A stretch of DNA of 64,000 nt, taken from contig CAIRNS010000011.1 of assembly GCA_903880015.1 (NCBI GenBank), positions 25,764 to 89,763 of the forward strand. Direction: 5' to 3'. Made by a program: the position numbers and the translations under genes. Source of the DNA: an uncultured Elusimicrobia bacterium. GTDB lineage: Bacteria; Elusimicrobiota; Endomicrobiia; Endomicrobiales; CAIRNS01. Under the pieces are notes generated by a model. It was given only the letters and a program-made list of their open reading frames with translations, did no database searches and was not told where the DNA came from. Of the stretch, positions 27,018 through 36,731 are shown piece by piece; position 1 is the first letter of the stretch; every line of letters begins with the position of its first letter.

Positions 27018-27423
27018 AAGCGGCGTCAAACGATGCGCGGAGTTCCGCGGGGAAACGGACCGGTTTAAAAGTGGCGTCCACCAGAGGATGGCGGGTACTC
27101 CCCGTCACCAGCAAACGACCGGCACCCGTAATCTCATAGGAAAATGTCACACTTGCGGCGCCACGCTGGGCAAGACGGGTGTGAACGATGACCATATCGT
27201 CATAGCGTGCGGGTGAATGGTACTTGCAGGAACAATCCATGACCGGGAAATACAATCCTTGTGCTTCCATATCGCGATAACAGAGCCCGTGCTCACGCAA
27301 CCACTCGGTGCGTCCCCGCTCGAAATACACCAGATAATTGGCATAATACACCATACCCATCTGATCAGTATCTGCATAGGGAATACGAATAGAAATTTCC
27401 GTTTTCGGCATCGGGTCGCTCAT
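26992..27423 (-). CDS. ybgC: YbgC/4-hydroxybenzoyl-CoA-type acyl-CoA thioesterase
   Basis: This is a hotdog-fold thioesterase of 143 residues. The signature YADTDQMGMVYYANYLVYFE carries the catalytic aspartate (about D18) and the family tyrosine/histidine-like turn (here MGMVYY instead of the more common MGVVYH). YbgC-type enzymes hydrolyse short acyl-CoA or acyl-ACP and are often linked with the Tol-Pal envelope system, although no tol genes are seen here. It is first in the minus-strand operon, just 12 bases from a good promoter, so the mRNA leader must be very short. Confidence 0.9.
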   Translation of the reverse strand: MSDPMPKTEISIRIPYADTDQMGMVYYANYLVYFERGRTEWLREHGLCYRDMEAQGLYFPVMDCSCKYHSPARYDDMVIVHTRLAQRGAASVTFSYEITGAGRLLVTGSTRHPLVDATFKPVRFPAELRASFDAAYEKENSDC

Positions 27424-27435
27424 GAATTGAAATTT

Positions 27436-27464
27436 ATTATAAGATATTCAATAGTATTAGTCAA
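27436..27464 (-). promoter_or_regulatory. Promoter of the ybgC-thiL-tsaE-tsaB operon
   Basis: Read on the minus strand, TTGACT (27464-27459) and TATAAT (27441-27436) are 17 bases apart. The ybgC ATG lies 12 bases beyond the -10, giving a leader of about six bases. Confidence 0.75.
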
Positions 27465-27498
27465 GGCAAATACACTAGGGTTGCTTGAATCAATCCCA

Positions 27499-27527
27499 TT
27501 GACAAACGACGGAATTCTTATTATAAT
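27499..27527 (+). promoter_or_regulatory. Perfect consensus sigma-70 promoter of the RND efflux operon
   Basis: TTGACA (27499-27504), a 17-base spacer and TATAAT (27522-27527) match the consensus at every position. It is back to back with the ybgC promoter. The first ATG of the tolC-like gene lies seven bases after the -10. Confidence 0.85.
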
Positions 27528-27534
27528 TCTTTCG

Positions 27535-28941
27535 ATGCGATTATATAAGATGTCCATGAAAAAACAAATCGTTTTGGTTATTATCGGAACGCTGATCGGT
27601 GGCTATTTCCCCGCGGCCGCGTCAGATCAGTTTCTAAACACCTGCCTCAACATCGCTACGGCGCGCGATAAGCGACTGGCAGTTGCTGGTGAACAAATCA
27701 ATTTGGCAAAAGTACGGTGCCTGCGATCTGCCCGCAGTTTTTTCCCCATGGTCGCCGCGGAGCGCACTCTGGTCACGGGAAAGACGCTAACCGATCAATA
27801 CGAGTCGGAACAGTTCGGACTACGCGCATCCCAACCGGTGTACGAGGGAGGCCGTGCGCGATACACCTACCGCTACGACAAAATGACCCTTGAAGCATCC
27901 CGCTTTAATTACACCAAAACCCGGGAAGAACTCCTCTACAAAATCAAACTCGCATATTTTGAGATGCTGTCGATAAAAATGGAATATGTCGCCCTAAAAA
28001 AAGCCTTCGATGTTATCGAAAAACTCAATGCCAAGGTTCAGATAGAATACTCAGCAAAAGCGATTTCCGAACTGGACCTTGAAGAAGCGGCGAATTTCCG
28101 CGATAAGACCGCAAACCTTATCAAAGCGTCGGAAATAAATTTGGCATTGGCAACAAAAAAAATGACGACCTTCGTCAGCGTTGAATCGCTCGACGATGTC
28201 CCGGTACTGATGCCTGATGGCTTGGCTGACGATGTCCCGGAAATATCGTTTACTTTGAAGGATTGTTTGGGTTTTATTGCCAGCAACAATCTGGATGTAC
28301 GGCTCTACCAGTTACAGGTCCTGATGGCTGATTTCCGGCGGAAGATAAACCGTTCGAAAGCAATTCCGAAACTGTATATAGACGGGTTCTACGGCAAAAG
28401 CGGCGAGGCCTTCGTCACCCAACCGCTCGCTCTTACCACCGCATGGAGCGTGTCCGGGAGATTGGCATGGACATTGTGGGGCAATACTTTTGAGGCCGTT
28501 CAGGCAAATGAAAAAACCGTACCGACAAGCATAGTCAGTGTTTCCGACCGCACCGAAAGTTCCACCCTGCAGATGAAGCTCGGATTGTTTGATGACTTCG
28601 GGTATTTTGTTGACGGGAAGGAAAGCAGTGTCGGCATCCAGCAGACACAGGCAGACTACAAGGAAATGATGGATAAATCATGCCTGGACCTGGAAAAGGC
28701 CTATAACGATTATGACAACTCACTGCGCGTGGCGCGCCAGCTAAAAAAAGAGATAGAGCTCACGCGGCGCAATCTGGAAGTTATGCGCAAGCGCAATCAG
28801 CTCTATGAGGTTCCGACGGTCCAGGTCATGGAAACCACTTGGAAATACGCTGATCTTATTTCGTCCTATGCACGGACCGTCTATCAAAATTATGCGTCGG
28901 TCACTGAGATGGAACGATTGACTTTAATTTCTTTGCGATAA
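27535..28941 (+). CDS. TolC-family outer-membrane efflux protein of the RND operon
   Basis: This is an outer-membrane channel of about 468 residues with a Sec signal peptide ending in PAAAS. Two helical TolC-like halves follow; YRYDKMTLEASRFNYTKTRE and the Leu/Glu-rich stretch around residues 140-200 form coiled-coil hairpins. Conservation to classical TolC is weak, and the middle (about 290-350) has an unusual loop. It is first of four genes forming a tripartite RND exporter. The start is ambiguous: the ATG at 27535 would be leaderless from the consensus promoter, while the ATGs at 27550 and 27556 lie just downstream, with no clear Shine-Dalgarno sequence for any. Confidence 0.8.
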   Translation: MRLYKMSMKKQIVLVIIGTLIGGYFPAAASDQFLNTCLNIATARDKRLAVAGEQINLAKVRCLRSARSFFPMVAAERTLVTGKTLTDQYESEQFGLRASQPVYEGGRARYTYRYDKMTLEASRFNYTKTREELLYKIKLAYFEMLSIKMEYVALKKAFDVIEKLNAKVQIEYSAKAISELDLEEAANFRDKTANLIKASEINLALATKKMTTFVSVESLDDVPVLMPDGLADDVPEISFTLKDCLGFIASNNLDVRLYQLQVLMADFRRKINRSKAIPKLYIDGFYGKSGEAFVTQPLALTTAWSVSGRLAWTLWGNTFEAVQANEKTVPTSIVSVSDRTESSTLQMKLGLFDDFGYFVDGKESSVGIQQTQADYKEMMDKSCLDLEKAYNDYDNSLRVARQLKKEIELTRRNLEVMRKRNQLYEVPTVQVMETTWKYADLISSYARTVYQNYASVTEMERLTLISLR

Positions 28942-28973
28942 TATTCGCTGTAGGTGATTGTAAGGGGGCTCTT

Positions 28974-30251
28974 TTGGACTTTAGACATTTTCTTGAATCG
29001 ATGAAGGAAAAGCAGTACATCCTTATTGAAAAATTGCGTGGGGTTGTTGACTCCCTCAAAAATTTTATTCCCGACACCATCAGGGAACGCATCGACATAA
29101 TCATGTCAGGGCGGATCGGGGTTATAGCCGTCACTGTTGTAGTGCTTTTGATCGGCGGGTTCGGCGTCAAAAAGATTTTTTTTCCCACCGTAAAGAAAGT
29201 TGCGGAAGCCGTTGAACTGGTGCAGGTTAAAGTCCAAAAGGCCAAGCGACAAAATTATACCGACTCTTACAGCGTTATGGGAACGATTAAAGGCGCTATT
29301 GAGAATGAACTGCGCTTTGAAATTGAGGGGATCATCGCCCGGTTCAACTTCAGCGAAGGCGCCCGGATTCCGCAGGGAAAATCGATTTGTTCGCTCGACC
29401 CGAAGGACTCCTATACCAAATCAGATTTCGCCCGCAGTAAATACTCCAGTGAACAATCAACTTATTTTTCTGCCGCACAACGCCTTAAGACCTATGAAGA
29501 GCTTTTCAAGATGAAAGCCATTTCTGAAAGCAAGCTTCAGGAAGCCCGCTTTGAGACAAAATCAGCTGAAGCGCGGATGAAAGCCACACTGTCTGAGTTG
29601 GAACTTTCGCAGTCAAACCTTGCCAAGACCAATCTGCTGGCGCCTAGCGACGGACTGCTGGCGGAAATATTGATAAAAGCGGGTGACTTCGTGACCCCGC
29701 AGGATGTGGTAGCAAAGTTTATCTCAGGTGGCAGCACCAATTTTGAAGTTGATGTCCCGGAGAAAGATGTCAACAAACTTAAAATCGGCATGAAGGTAAA
29801 ACTGAACTGCGACTCACAGCCCGGAAAAGATTTTTTCGGCGAGCTTGCCGAGATAGCACCCACAGTCAAGGAGCGGACACGCACCACAACGATCAAAGTT
29901 AAACTGGAAAATCCGCAGGGCGTCCTGCGGTCGGGTATGTTCGGGCGCGGCATGGTTATCTTGACTGAGCTGCAGAATGTTCTTTTGGTCCCCTCGGAAA
30001 GCGTTGTCACGCTGGGTGAGTCTACTTTCCTAGTGCCACTGGTAAAACCTGATGCTGCCGTTCCCGGTGAAGGAACCATTGAGATGCGTACGGTTAAAAC
30101 GGGAACAAAACTCACGAAAATGACCGTCGTTGACAGCGGCATCAATCCCGACGAAATGGTGGTTATAGAAACACAGGGTCAACTCTCCGATGGCATGAGA
30201 GTAAAATTCATCGAAGCAATCATCGACAAACTGGAGAACCAGCCGCAGTGA
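28974..30251 (+). CDS. RND efflux periplasmic adaptor (membrane fusion protein)
   Basis: This adaptor of 425 residues has an N-terminal cytoplasmic stretch, one transmembrane helix (about 50-70), split lipoyl halves (EGIIARFNFSEGARIPQGK; LLAPSDGLLAEILIKAGD) and an intervening alpha-hairpin. A beta-barrel and a membrane-proximal domain complete the fold. It would link the two RND pumps downstream to the TolC-like channel upstream. The start is a TTG with AAGGGGG five bases upstream; the first in-frame ATG (29001) lacks such a site. The 45-residue tail before the helix is longer than in most adaptors. It is 32 bases from the previous gene. Confidence 0.88.
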   Translation: MDFRHFLESMKEKQYILIEKLRGVVDSLKNFIPDTIRERIDIIMSGRIGVIAVTVVVLLIGGFGVKKIFFPTVKKVAEAVELVQVKVQKAKRQNYTDSYSVMGTIKGAIENELRFEIEGIIARFNFSEGARIPQGKSICSLDPKDSYTKSDFARSKYSSEQSTYFSAAQRLKTYEELFKMKAISESKLQEARFETKSAEARMKATLSELELSQSNLAKTNLLAPSDGLLAEILIKAGDFVTPQDVVAKFISGGSTNFEVDVPEKDVNKLKIGMKVKLNCDSQPGKDFFGELAEIAPTVKERTRTTTIKVKLENPQGVLRSGMFGRGMVILTELQNVLLVPSESVVTLGESTFLVPLVKPDAAVPGEGTIEMRTVKTGTKLTKMTVVDSGINPDEMVVIETQGQLSDGMRVKFIEAIIDKLENQPQ

Positions 30252-30300
30252 TGTTGTGCGGTATCTATATATCTCCCTGTGAAAGGGCCCATACAATCCT

Positions 30301-33300
30301 ATGATTGAACTTGGGATCCGCAAACCGATAACTGTTTTGATGCTGGTGCTGGGAATCATCCTGTTTGCCGTCGTCACATTCTCCCGCCTGCCTGTCGAAC
30401 TTTACCCCAACACCGAATCCGGCGAAATCAGCGTCATCACCCGTTTGCGGGGAGGTATCGCCGCCACCGAAGTGGAAAAATATGTAACCAAACCACTGGA
30501 AGAATCATTTTCTGAAATCAACGGTCTTAAAGAAATGATTTCTTCATCCCGCGAATCAGAATCGAACATTCAACTGCAGTTCCACCACGGCGTAGACACC
30601 AACTTCATCATCATCGATATCCGGGAAAAACTGGCGATGGTCAAGAATGTTCTTCCGCGCGAAGTGGAAAAACCAATCATAGCCAAGTTCCAGCAATCCG
30701 ACGCTCCCATCATCATCGTTTCTCTTGCCTCGGAAAAATATTCCGCCGAACAATTGCGAATCATGGCCGAAGACAAGATCAAAGAAAAACTGATGCGCAT
30801 CAGCGGCATAGCAAATGTCGAGATTGGCGGGGGACGCGAGCGCAAATTCCTCATTGACTGCGACAACTCGCGGTTGATTGCCAACAAACTGCCGATTCTT
30901 TCGGTCGTTGAACGCATCAACCTTGCCAACATCTCCATTTCAGCCGGCGAACTTATTGAAGACAACAAAAAAGACATTATTCGCGTCACCGGCGAATATA
31001 AAAATCTTGACGAAATCAGCAATACCGGTATAGCCATCACTCCGGCCGGGTCAGTCGTGCGGCTGCTGGACATCGCAAAAGTGCGGGATTCTTATTATGA
31101 AGCAACCTCGTTTGCCCGTCTCAACGCTAAGCCCGTGGTGTCGTTATATATTCAGAAAGAATCTACCGCCAATACCATCAAAGTCGCGCGCGATACCGAA
31201 CGGGTGATAGCCGACCTACAAAAAACGATGTCGGGCGAACTAACCATCACAATCGTCAAAAATGACGCCGAGTTTATTCTCAAGGCCATTGCTTCGCTCC
31301 GCGAAGCCCTTATTGTCGGCGCCATACTGTTGATCGGGATATTATTCGTATTCATGCGTAACCTGCGCACCATTCTGATAGTTATCACCACGCTGCCGTT
31401 AAGTTTATGCTTATCGGTCGTGATGATGTATTTCTCTCACCTGACTTTCAATGTGATGACGCTCTCGGGGCTTGCCATGGGAATCGGCAATGTGATGGAC
31501 AATGCGATTGTTATTCTTGAGAACATTTCCCACCATTTTGTTCGCAAAACATTTCCTGACAAAAAGACCATGATTATCGAAGGCACCCGGGAATTGGCGC
31601 TCCCTATATTGGCGTCGTCTATTACCATGACCATCGTATTTCTGCCGTTGACATTTATCGACCCGGAAATCCGCCAGATGTATGTCCCCTTCGCGCTGAC
31701 GATTACATTCGCACTCGCGGCATCAGTTATCTGCACTCTCTTATTTGTCCCACCGCAGTGTTACCGCTGGCAAAACAATTTTCACCTGGATTTCCAAAAG
31801 TGGTACATGTATGTCCTGCGCAAATATGAACGACTGCTCGGACTTTCTTTTAAGTACCAGTTTATCGTCTGGACAGTGATTGCGCTTCTTCTGGCGGCTT
31901 CCGTACGCATCATTACCACGCGCGATTCGGAATTTATGGACCCAGGCGACGCGAACACTTTCCGCGTTGGGATTCAGTTCCCCCCCGCAACCCGGATAGA
32001 ATCCTCAAACGAGATCGTTAAAAAAATGGAGAAAGCCATACTCACCTACCCGGTTGTGGACCGCGTATCCTCGAAAGTCGAAAAACTGCATACATTCATC
32101 GAAGTACGGGTAACCAGCAAACCCGAAAGTTTTAAAGAGATCTTCCGGAAACGGTTTGGGGAGTTTTCCCCCGCATTCGTCTATTTTCAGGAGTCAGGAG
32201 CCAGTACTTCTAAAGAAATGTTTATTGATTTTTTTGGTAATGATTATGATATCCTCAAACAACTTGCTTTTGCTTCATCGGGCCGGTTATCTCAGGTAAA
32301 GGATCTTTCGGACATCAAAATACGCATGCGGGAAGACGAACCGGAGATTCATATTCATGTCGACCATGACAAGCTTTCTCTGTTCGGGCTGACAACGCTG
32401 TATTTCGGCAACACGCTCCACTGCCAGCTCCGGGGGCTCATAGCCACCCAATACCGCAGTGAGGGCAAGCAAATCGAAACTATTTGCCGACTACTACCCG
32501 GGACGGTGGCCAGCATTGCCGATGTTCCCTTTCTCAGCGTCATATCGCAAAACGGCGACACCGTGCAGGTCGGACAGGTCGGCGAGATTTCTCAGGTTAA
32601 ATCGACTCAGGAGATTTGGCATAAGAATAAGAAGCGCTTTATCCAGATAAGCGCCAACCGCGCGAAGATCGGATTGACCACAGCCGCCGAGAAAATAACA
32701 AAAACTCTTAAAAGCATTTCATTCCCCAAAGATTATTCGTTTAATCTTTCAGGCGATTATGAAAAAACAGTGCGCAATCAAAACCAGTTCACTTTGGCAA
32801 TAACCCTGACCATCATATTGATTTATCTCGTGCTCGCTTCGCTGTTTGAATCGTACACCCAACCCCTGCTTATCATGTTCGCACTGCCACTTTCAGTAAT
32901 CGGCGTGGCATTTTCTTTATGGGCGTTTAACAAACCTCTCAGTTTAGGGGTATGGATTGGCTTGATGATTTTATTCGGGTCGGTTGTGTACGGCTCTATC
33001 ATTATCGTCGAAAAGATTAACACCCGGCGCAAGGGAAGGACTGACTTGATTCGCGTCATATTTGAATCCTGTAAAGAGCGCTTGCGTCCTGAACTGATAA
33101 CACTTTTGATGAAAACACTGGGGCTGGTTCCGATGGTTCTCAGCAAAGACGAGGCGGCGTCGATGTGGCGCTCACTGGGATTGACCGTTCTTTTCGGCAC
33201 TATAACGGGATCCATTCTTACTCTGTTCATCGTGCCGGTGGCTTATCTGTCGATGGAAAAATTAACAAAATGTATGGAAGAAAATCTGCCGCCGATGATG

Positions 33301-33372
33301 CGCGGTCTCATCGAGCGGATAAAGTGGCTAGGGGAGTTCGTGTTGCGTAAATTGAAATTGATTTATTCTTGA
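30301..33372 (+). CDS. RND-family efflux pump, first subunit
   Basis: The 1023-residue inner-membrane transporter has the RND plan: one helix, a large periplasmic domain, six helices, then the same again. Two periplasmic porter domains are separated by the TM2-7 block. In TM4 the proton-relay motif reads GNVMDNAIVILEN, with D400 followed by Asn rather than a second Asp, as in many non-AcrB RND groups. In TM10 the position equivalent to AcrB K940 is Y897 followed by Gly (GSVVYGSIIIVE), where a Lys or Asn is usual. This may alter proton coupling. It is followed by a second, different RND gene, so the pair may form a hetero-trimer as in MdtBC. Substrate unknown. Confidence 0.9.
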   Translation: MIELGIRKPITVLMLVLGIILFAVVTFSRLPVELYPNTESGEISVITRLRGGIAATEVEKYVTKPLEESFSEINGLKEMISSSRESESNIQLQFHHGVDTNFIIIDIREKLAMVKNVLPREVEKPIIAKFQQSDAPIIIVSLASEKYSAEQLRIMAEDKIKEKLMRISGIANVEIGGGRERKFLIDCDNSRLIANKLPILSVVERINLANISISAGELIEDNKKDIIRVTGEYKNLDEISNTGIAITPAGSVVRLLDIAKVRDSYYEATSFARLNAKPVVSLYIQKESTANTIKVARDTERVIADLQKTMSGELTITIVKNDAEFILKAIASLREALIVGAILLIGILFVFMRNLRTILIVITTLPLSLCLSVVMMYFSHLTFNVMTLSGLAMGIGNVMDNAIVILENISHHFVRKTFPDKKTMIIEGTRELALPILASSITMTIVFLPLTFIDPEIRQMYVPFALTITFALAASVICTLLFVPPQCYRWQNNFHLDFQKWYMYVLRKYERLLGLSFKYQFIVWTVIALLLAASVRIITTRDSEFMDPGDANTFRVGIQFPPATRIESSNEIVKKMEKAILTYPVVDRVSSKVEKLHTFIEVRVTSKPESFKEIFRKRFGEFSPAFVYFQESGASTSKEMFIDFFGNDYDILKQLAFASSGRLSQVKDLSDIKIRMREDEPEIHIHVDHDKLSLFGLTTLYFGNTLHCQLRGLIATQYRSEGKQIETICRLLPGTVASIADVPFLSVISQNGDTVQVGQVGEISQVKSTQEIWHKNKKRFIQISANRAKIGLTTAAEKITKTLKSISFPKDYSFNLSGDYEKTVRNQNQFTLAITLTIILIYLVLASLFESYTQPLLIMFALPLSVIGVAFSLWAFNKPLSLGVWIGLMILFGSVVYGSIIIVEKINTRRKGRTDLIRVIFESCKERLRPELITLLMKTLGLVPMVLSKDEAASMWRSLGLTVLFGTITGSILTLFIVPVAYLSMEKLTKCMEENLPPMMRGLIERIKWLGEFVLRKLKLIYS

Positions 33373-33376
33373 GAAC

Positions 33377-33412
33377 GGCAAATCCCCCTGTGTCCCCCTT
33401 TTTCTAAGGGGG
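33377..33412. repeat. Palindromic intergenic repeat, family A copy 4
   Basis: GGCAAATCCCCC on the left and CTAAGGGGG on the right make the family hairpin, four bases after the first RND stop. It lies inside the operon, between the two pump genes, so it could tune relative expression. Confidence 0.7.
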
Positions 33413-33510
33413 ATAAAGGCGGAAGACTCAGCTAAGCGGATGGGTTTGTAGTTAAGGGGCAGTGTTCGCGCTCGTTATTTATTAATTATTTATTTTACTG
33501 AGGAGCATTT

Positions 33511-36500
33511 ATGAATTTTATGCGCTTGCCGGTGGAACGGCCCGTAACAACGATTATGATCTTTGTCGGCGTGGTCATTATGGGGGTGATCTCCTGGAGC
33601 CGTATTCCACAAGAACTGTTCCCATCGATGGAATATCCCCAAGTGACAATCGTCACCAAATACGAAGGCGCGGGGCCCGAGGAATCAGAAAAGCTCATCA
33701 GCAAACTGGTTGAAGAAACGCTCGGGACGGTCAAAAATGTTAAAAAGGTCGCTTCGGTATCTAAAGAGGGAGCGTCCATCGTCACCGTCGAATTCCGCTG
33801 GGGAACGAACATGGACCTGGCGGCCATGGATGTGCGCGAGAAAATCGATTTGATTAAGGAAGCTTTGCCGAAAGACGCGCACGAACCTATCGTGCTCAAA
33901 TTTAATCCCATGCAGGTAGAAGCGATGATCCTCTCGGTAAGCTATACCAACGAGGATTCTGACCCATGGAAAATGGCGGACCTGAGAACCTTCTGCAAAA
34001 AAAGCATTAAAGACGAATTGGAACGGCTCGACGGCGTTGCCAAGATTGAGATACGCGGTGGAGAAAAAAAAGAGATACTGGTCGAAATCGACAAAGGGCG
34101 CCTCTTGGCAAACCAGGTGTCAATTACTGACATCATCTCCTCTCTGCGTGACGCCAATGTAACCTATCCCGCCGGAACCATCAAAGAAGAAACATCGGAA
34201 TACCTGGTAAAAACGGTCGGCGAGTTCCAGACACTCAACGATATCGCTCAATTATCGTTCGGCAAACGCCTAGACACCAGCGAACGACGGTACCGCCAGC
34301 GGCGCATCCGCAATGAAGAGCCCGCGCGCAGTGACAAGATAGTTTTTATCCGCGATATAGCTGATGTCAAGGATTCATTGAAAGAAAAAACCGGTTTTTC
34401 CCGCTACAACGGCAGAGAAAATATTTCTCTCGGCATTTACCCCCAGTCAGGCGCAAATCTTATTCGTATTTCTGACTTGGTACGGAAAAAACTCACGGAA
34501 ATCACCGGACGATTACCCGCCAATATCGATGTCAAAATCATATATGACCAATCGGAGTTCGTCAGCGCGTCCATCAATGACATTTATATGAACGCCCTTG
34601 AGGGAGGCATCTGTTCGCTTATCATCCTGCTCATTTTCATGAGAAGCTTGTCGGCTTCTATCATCATCAATCTGGCAATACCATTGTCGACATTCGTCAC
34701 ACTCATTTTCATGTATTTTCAGAACATATCGATAAACACCATGTCTCTGGGTGGTATCGTCATCGGGTTCGGCATGGTGGTAGATAACGCCAATGTGGTC
34801 ATGGAAAATATTATTGTCGCCTACCACAAAGAGCCCACCAAGGATAAAAAAGACCTTATTTTTGATTCCGTCAATGAACTGGTTCCCACGGTCCTCAGCT
34901 CGACCATAACGACTATCGCCATTTTCATTCCCTTTATTTTCATCACCGGGATGGCGGGGCAGTTGTTCAAACAGCTCGCGTTAACCATTTCGTTCGGCAT
35001 GGTGGCATCCATTTTTGTGGCTTTGTTCCTGGTACCGACGCTACTACTGAAAATGGACCTTTCGAAATTCAGTACCGATTTTGGGAAAAAGTTTGCGGAA
35101 CATACTTTTACCCCTCTTTTGCGCAAGGTTTTGCAATGGCCATGGAGAAAACTGCTGATGGTCCTGGGCGTGTATACCGCTCTGGCAGCCGTGGTTTTTT
35201 ACTTCATCCCGAAAGAGTTTATGCCGAAATCCGATGACCGGCATTTTGTCCTTAACATAAACATGCTGCCGGAAACGCCGCTCAAGGATACCAATGATTT
35301 AACCAGACGTATTGAAAAGATTATTTCCCGCTACAGCGAGGTCAAGGACCTTTCCGCCGTTGTCGGATCGACCGGCGACGAGCTGGGCACCGCAGCTGTT
35401 GAAACCCTCGGTTCATACCAGGCGCGAATAGTCGGGCGCCTCACGGAAAAGGGCTTGCCGACCGAAGAAATTGTCGGTGAAATTAATAGTGAGATACAAA
35501 AATGGAATATACGGGGCATGGAAACTGAATTCATTACCCAGCAGGGGTTGTTCGGCACATCCATCGGAGCCTCAAGCGGACTAACGCTGGAAGTCAAAGG
35601 CAAAGACCTCGACAAATTGCGGACGCGCTCGGAAGATATCAAAAAAGCCATGGGGGAATTGCCGGAGTTCTACGGTATCAAAATATCCCCGATGGATCTT
35701 GTGCCGGAACTCAAAGTTCAGGTTGACCGGGAACGCGCTTCGCTTTTCGGACTTTCTACGCAGGATATTTCCGCCATGGCTCTTGCCGCAATCAAGGGAT
35801 ATGTTGCGACTAAACTCAAATTAAAAGACGAGGAACGAGATATTAGGGTATGTCTGCGCCCGGAAGACCGCGATACGCTCCAGAAAGTCATGGAAATGAC
35901 CGCCTATTCGCCGTGGGGCATGACGATACAGCTTAAACAGGTAAGCCAGGCGGCCATGGTGCGGTCCGTCCCGGAAATAAAACGCTCGGAAGGCCAGCGC
36001 ATCTATCTGGTAACCGCCGGCATTAAAGGTAATTTTTCCGATGCGGTAAGAAAACTGCAGAATATTCTTGATGAAATGCCGCCGAAAGATGACATCACCA
36101 CGGCAATCACCGGCGAAATGCTGGCCATACGGGAATCGATGCAATCGTCCGTTTTCGCGATGATCCTGGGGGCAATTATTATTTACATGATCCTGGCCTC
36201 AGAATTTGAGGCGCTGGTCCAGCCCCTTATAGTAATGTGCGCGGTTCCCCTAGGCGTTCTGGGAGCCGTGTATACCCTCTTCTTTACCGGACAATCCATT
36301 AACTCTATCTCGATGCTGGGCATGATCATGTTAACCGGACATGCCGTCAGTATATCCATCTTTTTGGTCGACCGCTACAATTTCATGAGCGAAAACAACG
36401 CCGCTGGGCTTCCCCTGGACGATTTGATTATCCAGGCGACCGTACATCGCTTGCGCCCCGTTCTTATGACCACCATGGTGACCATCATCGATCTTATGCC

Positions 36501-36687
36501 GCTGGCACTCGGGCTGGGAAAACACGGTTCAGGAGCAACCCAACCCATGGCCATCACCGTTATCGGAGGTCTATCTTTTGCGCTGGTGCTGTCCCTGCTT
36601 TTCGTCCCCCTCATCTATCGCCTCACCAGCAAAAAGGAACTGCGGGAACCCGCCAGCGCCATCCTCACACCTGTCATCCCCGAATGA
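33511..36687 (+). CDS. RND-family efflux pump, second subunit
   Basis: This is a second RND transporter of 1058 residues, only distantly similar to its neighbour. TM4 has GMVVDNANVVMEN with D425-Asn. In TM10 the AcrB K940 position is S947 followed by Ile (HAVSISIFLVD), so it too lacks the usual polar Lys/Asn. A basic insertion (about residues 255-275, rich in Arg) lies in the first periplasmic domain. It has a GAGGAG site seven bases before the ATG. The last residues (TPVIPE) and the stop codon are contributed by a family B palindromic repeat, so the original C-terminus may have been altered. With the first subunit it probably forms the inner-membrane part of one exporter. Confidence 0.9.
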   Translation: MNFMRLPVERPVTTIMIFVGVVIMGVISWSRIPQELFPSMEYPQVTIVTKYEGAGPEESEKLISKLVEETLGTVKNVKKVASVSKEGASIVTVEFRWGTNMDLAAMDVREKIDLIKEALPKDAHEPIVLKFNPMQVEAMILSVSYTNEDSDPWKMADLRTFCKKSIKDELERLDGVAKIEIRGGEKKEILVEIDKGRLLANQVSITDIISSLRDANVTYPAGTIKEETSEYLVKTVGEFQTLNDIAQLSFGKRLDTSERRYRQRRIRNEEPARSDKIVFIRDIADVKDSLKEKTGFSRYNGRENISLGIYPQSGANLIRISDLVRKKLTEITGRLPANIDVKIIYDQSEFVSASINDIYMNALEGGICSLIILLIFMRSLSASIIINLAIPLSTFVTLIFMYFQNISINTMSLGGIVIGFGMVVDNANVVMENIIVAYHKEPTKDKKDLIFDSVNELVPTVLSSTITTIAIFIPFIFITGMAGQLFKQLALTISFGMVASIFVALFLVPTLLLKMDLSKFSTDFGKKFAEHTFTPLLRKVLQWPWRKLLMVLGVYTALAAVVFYFIPKEFMPKSDDRHFVLNINMLPETPLKDTNDLTRRIEKIISRYSEVKDLSAVVGSTGDELGTAAVETLGSYQARIVGRLTEKGLPTEEIVGEINSEIQKWNIRGMETEFITQQGLFGTSIGASSGLTLEVKGKDLDKLRTRSEDIKKAMGELPEFYGIKISPMDLVPELKVQVDRERASLFGLSTQDISAMALAAIKGYVATKLKLKDEERDIRVCLRPEDRDTLQKVMEMTAYSPWGMTIQLKQVSQAAMVRSVPEIKRSEGQRIYLVTAGIKGNFSDAVRKLQNILDEMPPKDDITTAITGEMLAIRESMQSSVFAMILGAIIIYMILASEFEALVQPLIVMCAVPLGVLGAVYTLFFTGQSINSISMLGMIMLTGHAVSISIFLVDRYNFMSENNAAGLPLDDLIIQATVHRLRPVLMTTMVTIIDLMPLALGLGKHGSGATQPMAITVIGGLSFALVLSLLFVPLIYRLTSKKELREPASAILTPVIPE

Positions 36688-36704
36688 TTGTATCGGGGAT
36701 ATGG
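36671..36704. repeat. Palindromic repeat, family B copy 1, overlapping a gene end
   Basis: CTGTCATCCCCGAATGATTG and the reverse arm TATCGGGGATATGG form a CATCCCCGA/TCGGGGATA hairpin. Copies occur at 48054-48087, 51191-51223 and 51243-51276. This one begins inside the second RND gene, whose TGA stop is at 36685-36687. Confidence 0.8.
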
Positions 36705-36731
36705 TGTTTCCGTTCAGATTGCAATAATTAT

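Noticed and set aside
26680..27216. A 178-codon plus-strand frame opposite the receiver and ybgC
   Set aside because: It mirrors the two minus-strand genes, which have clear motifs and a promoter.
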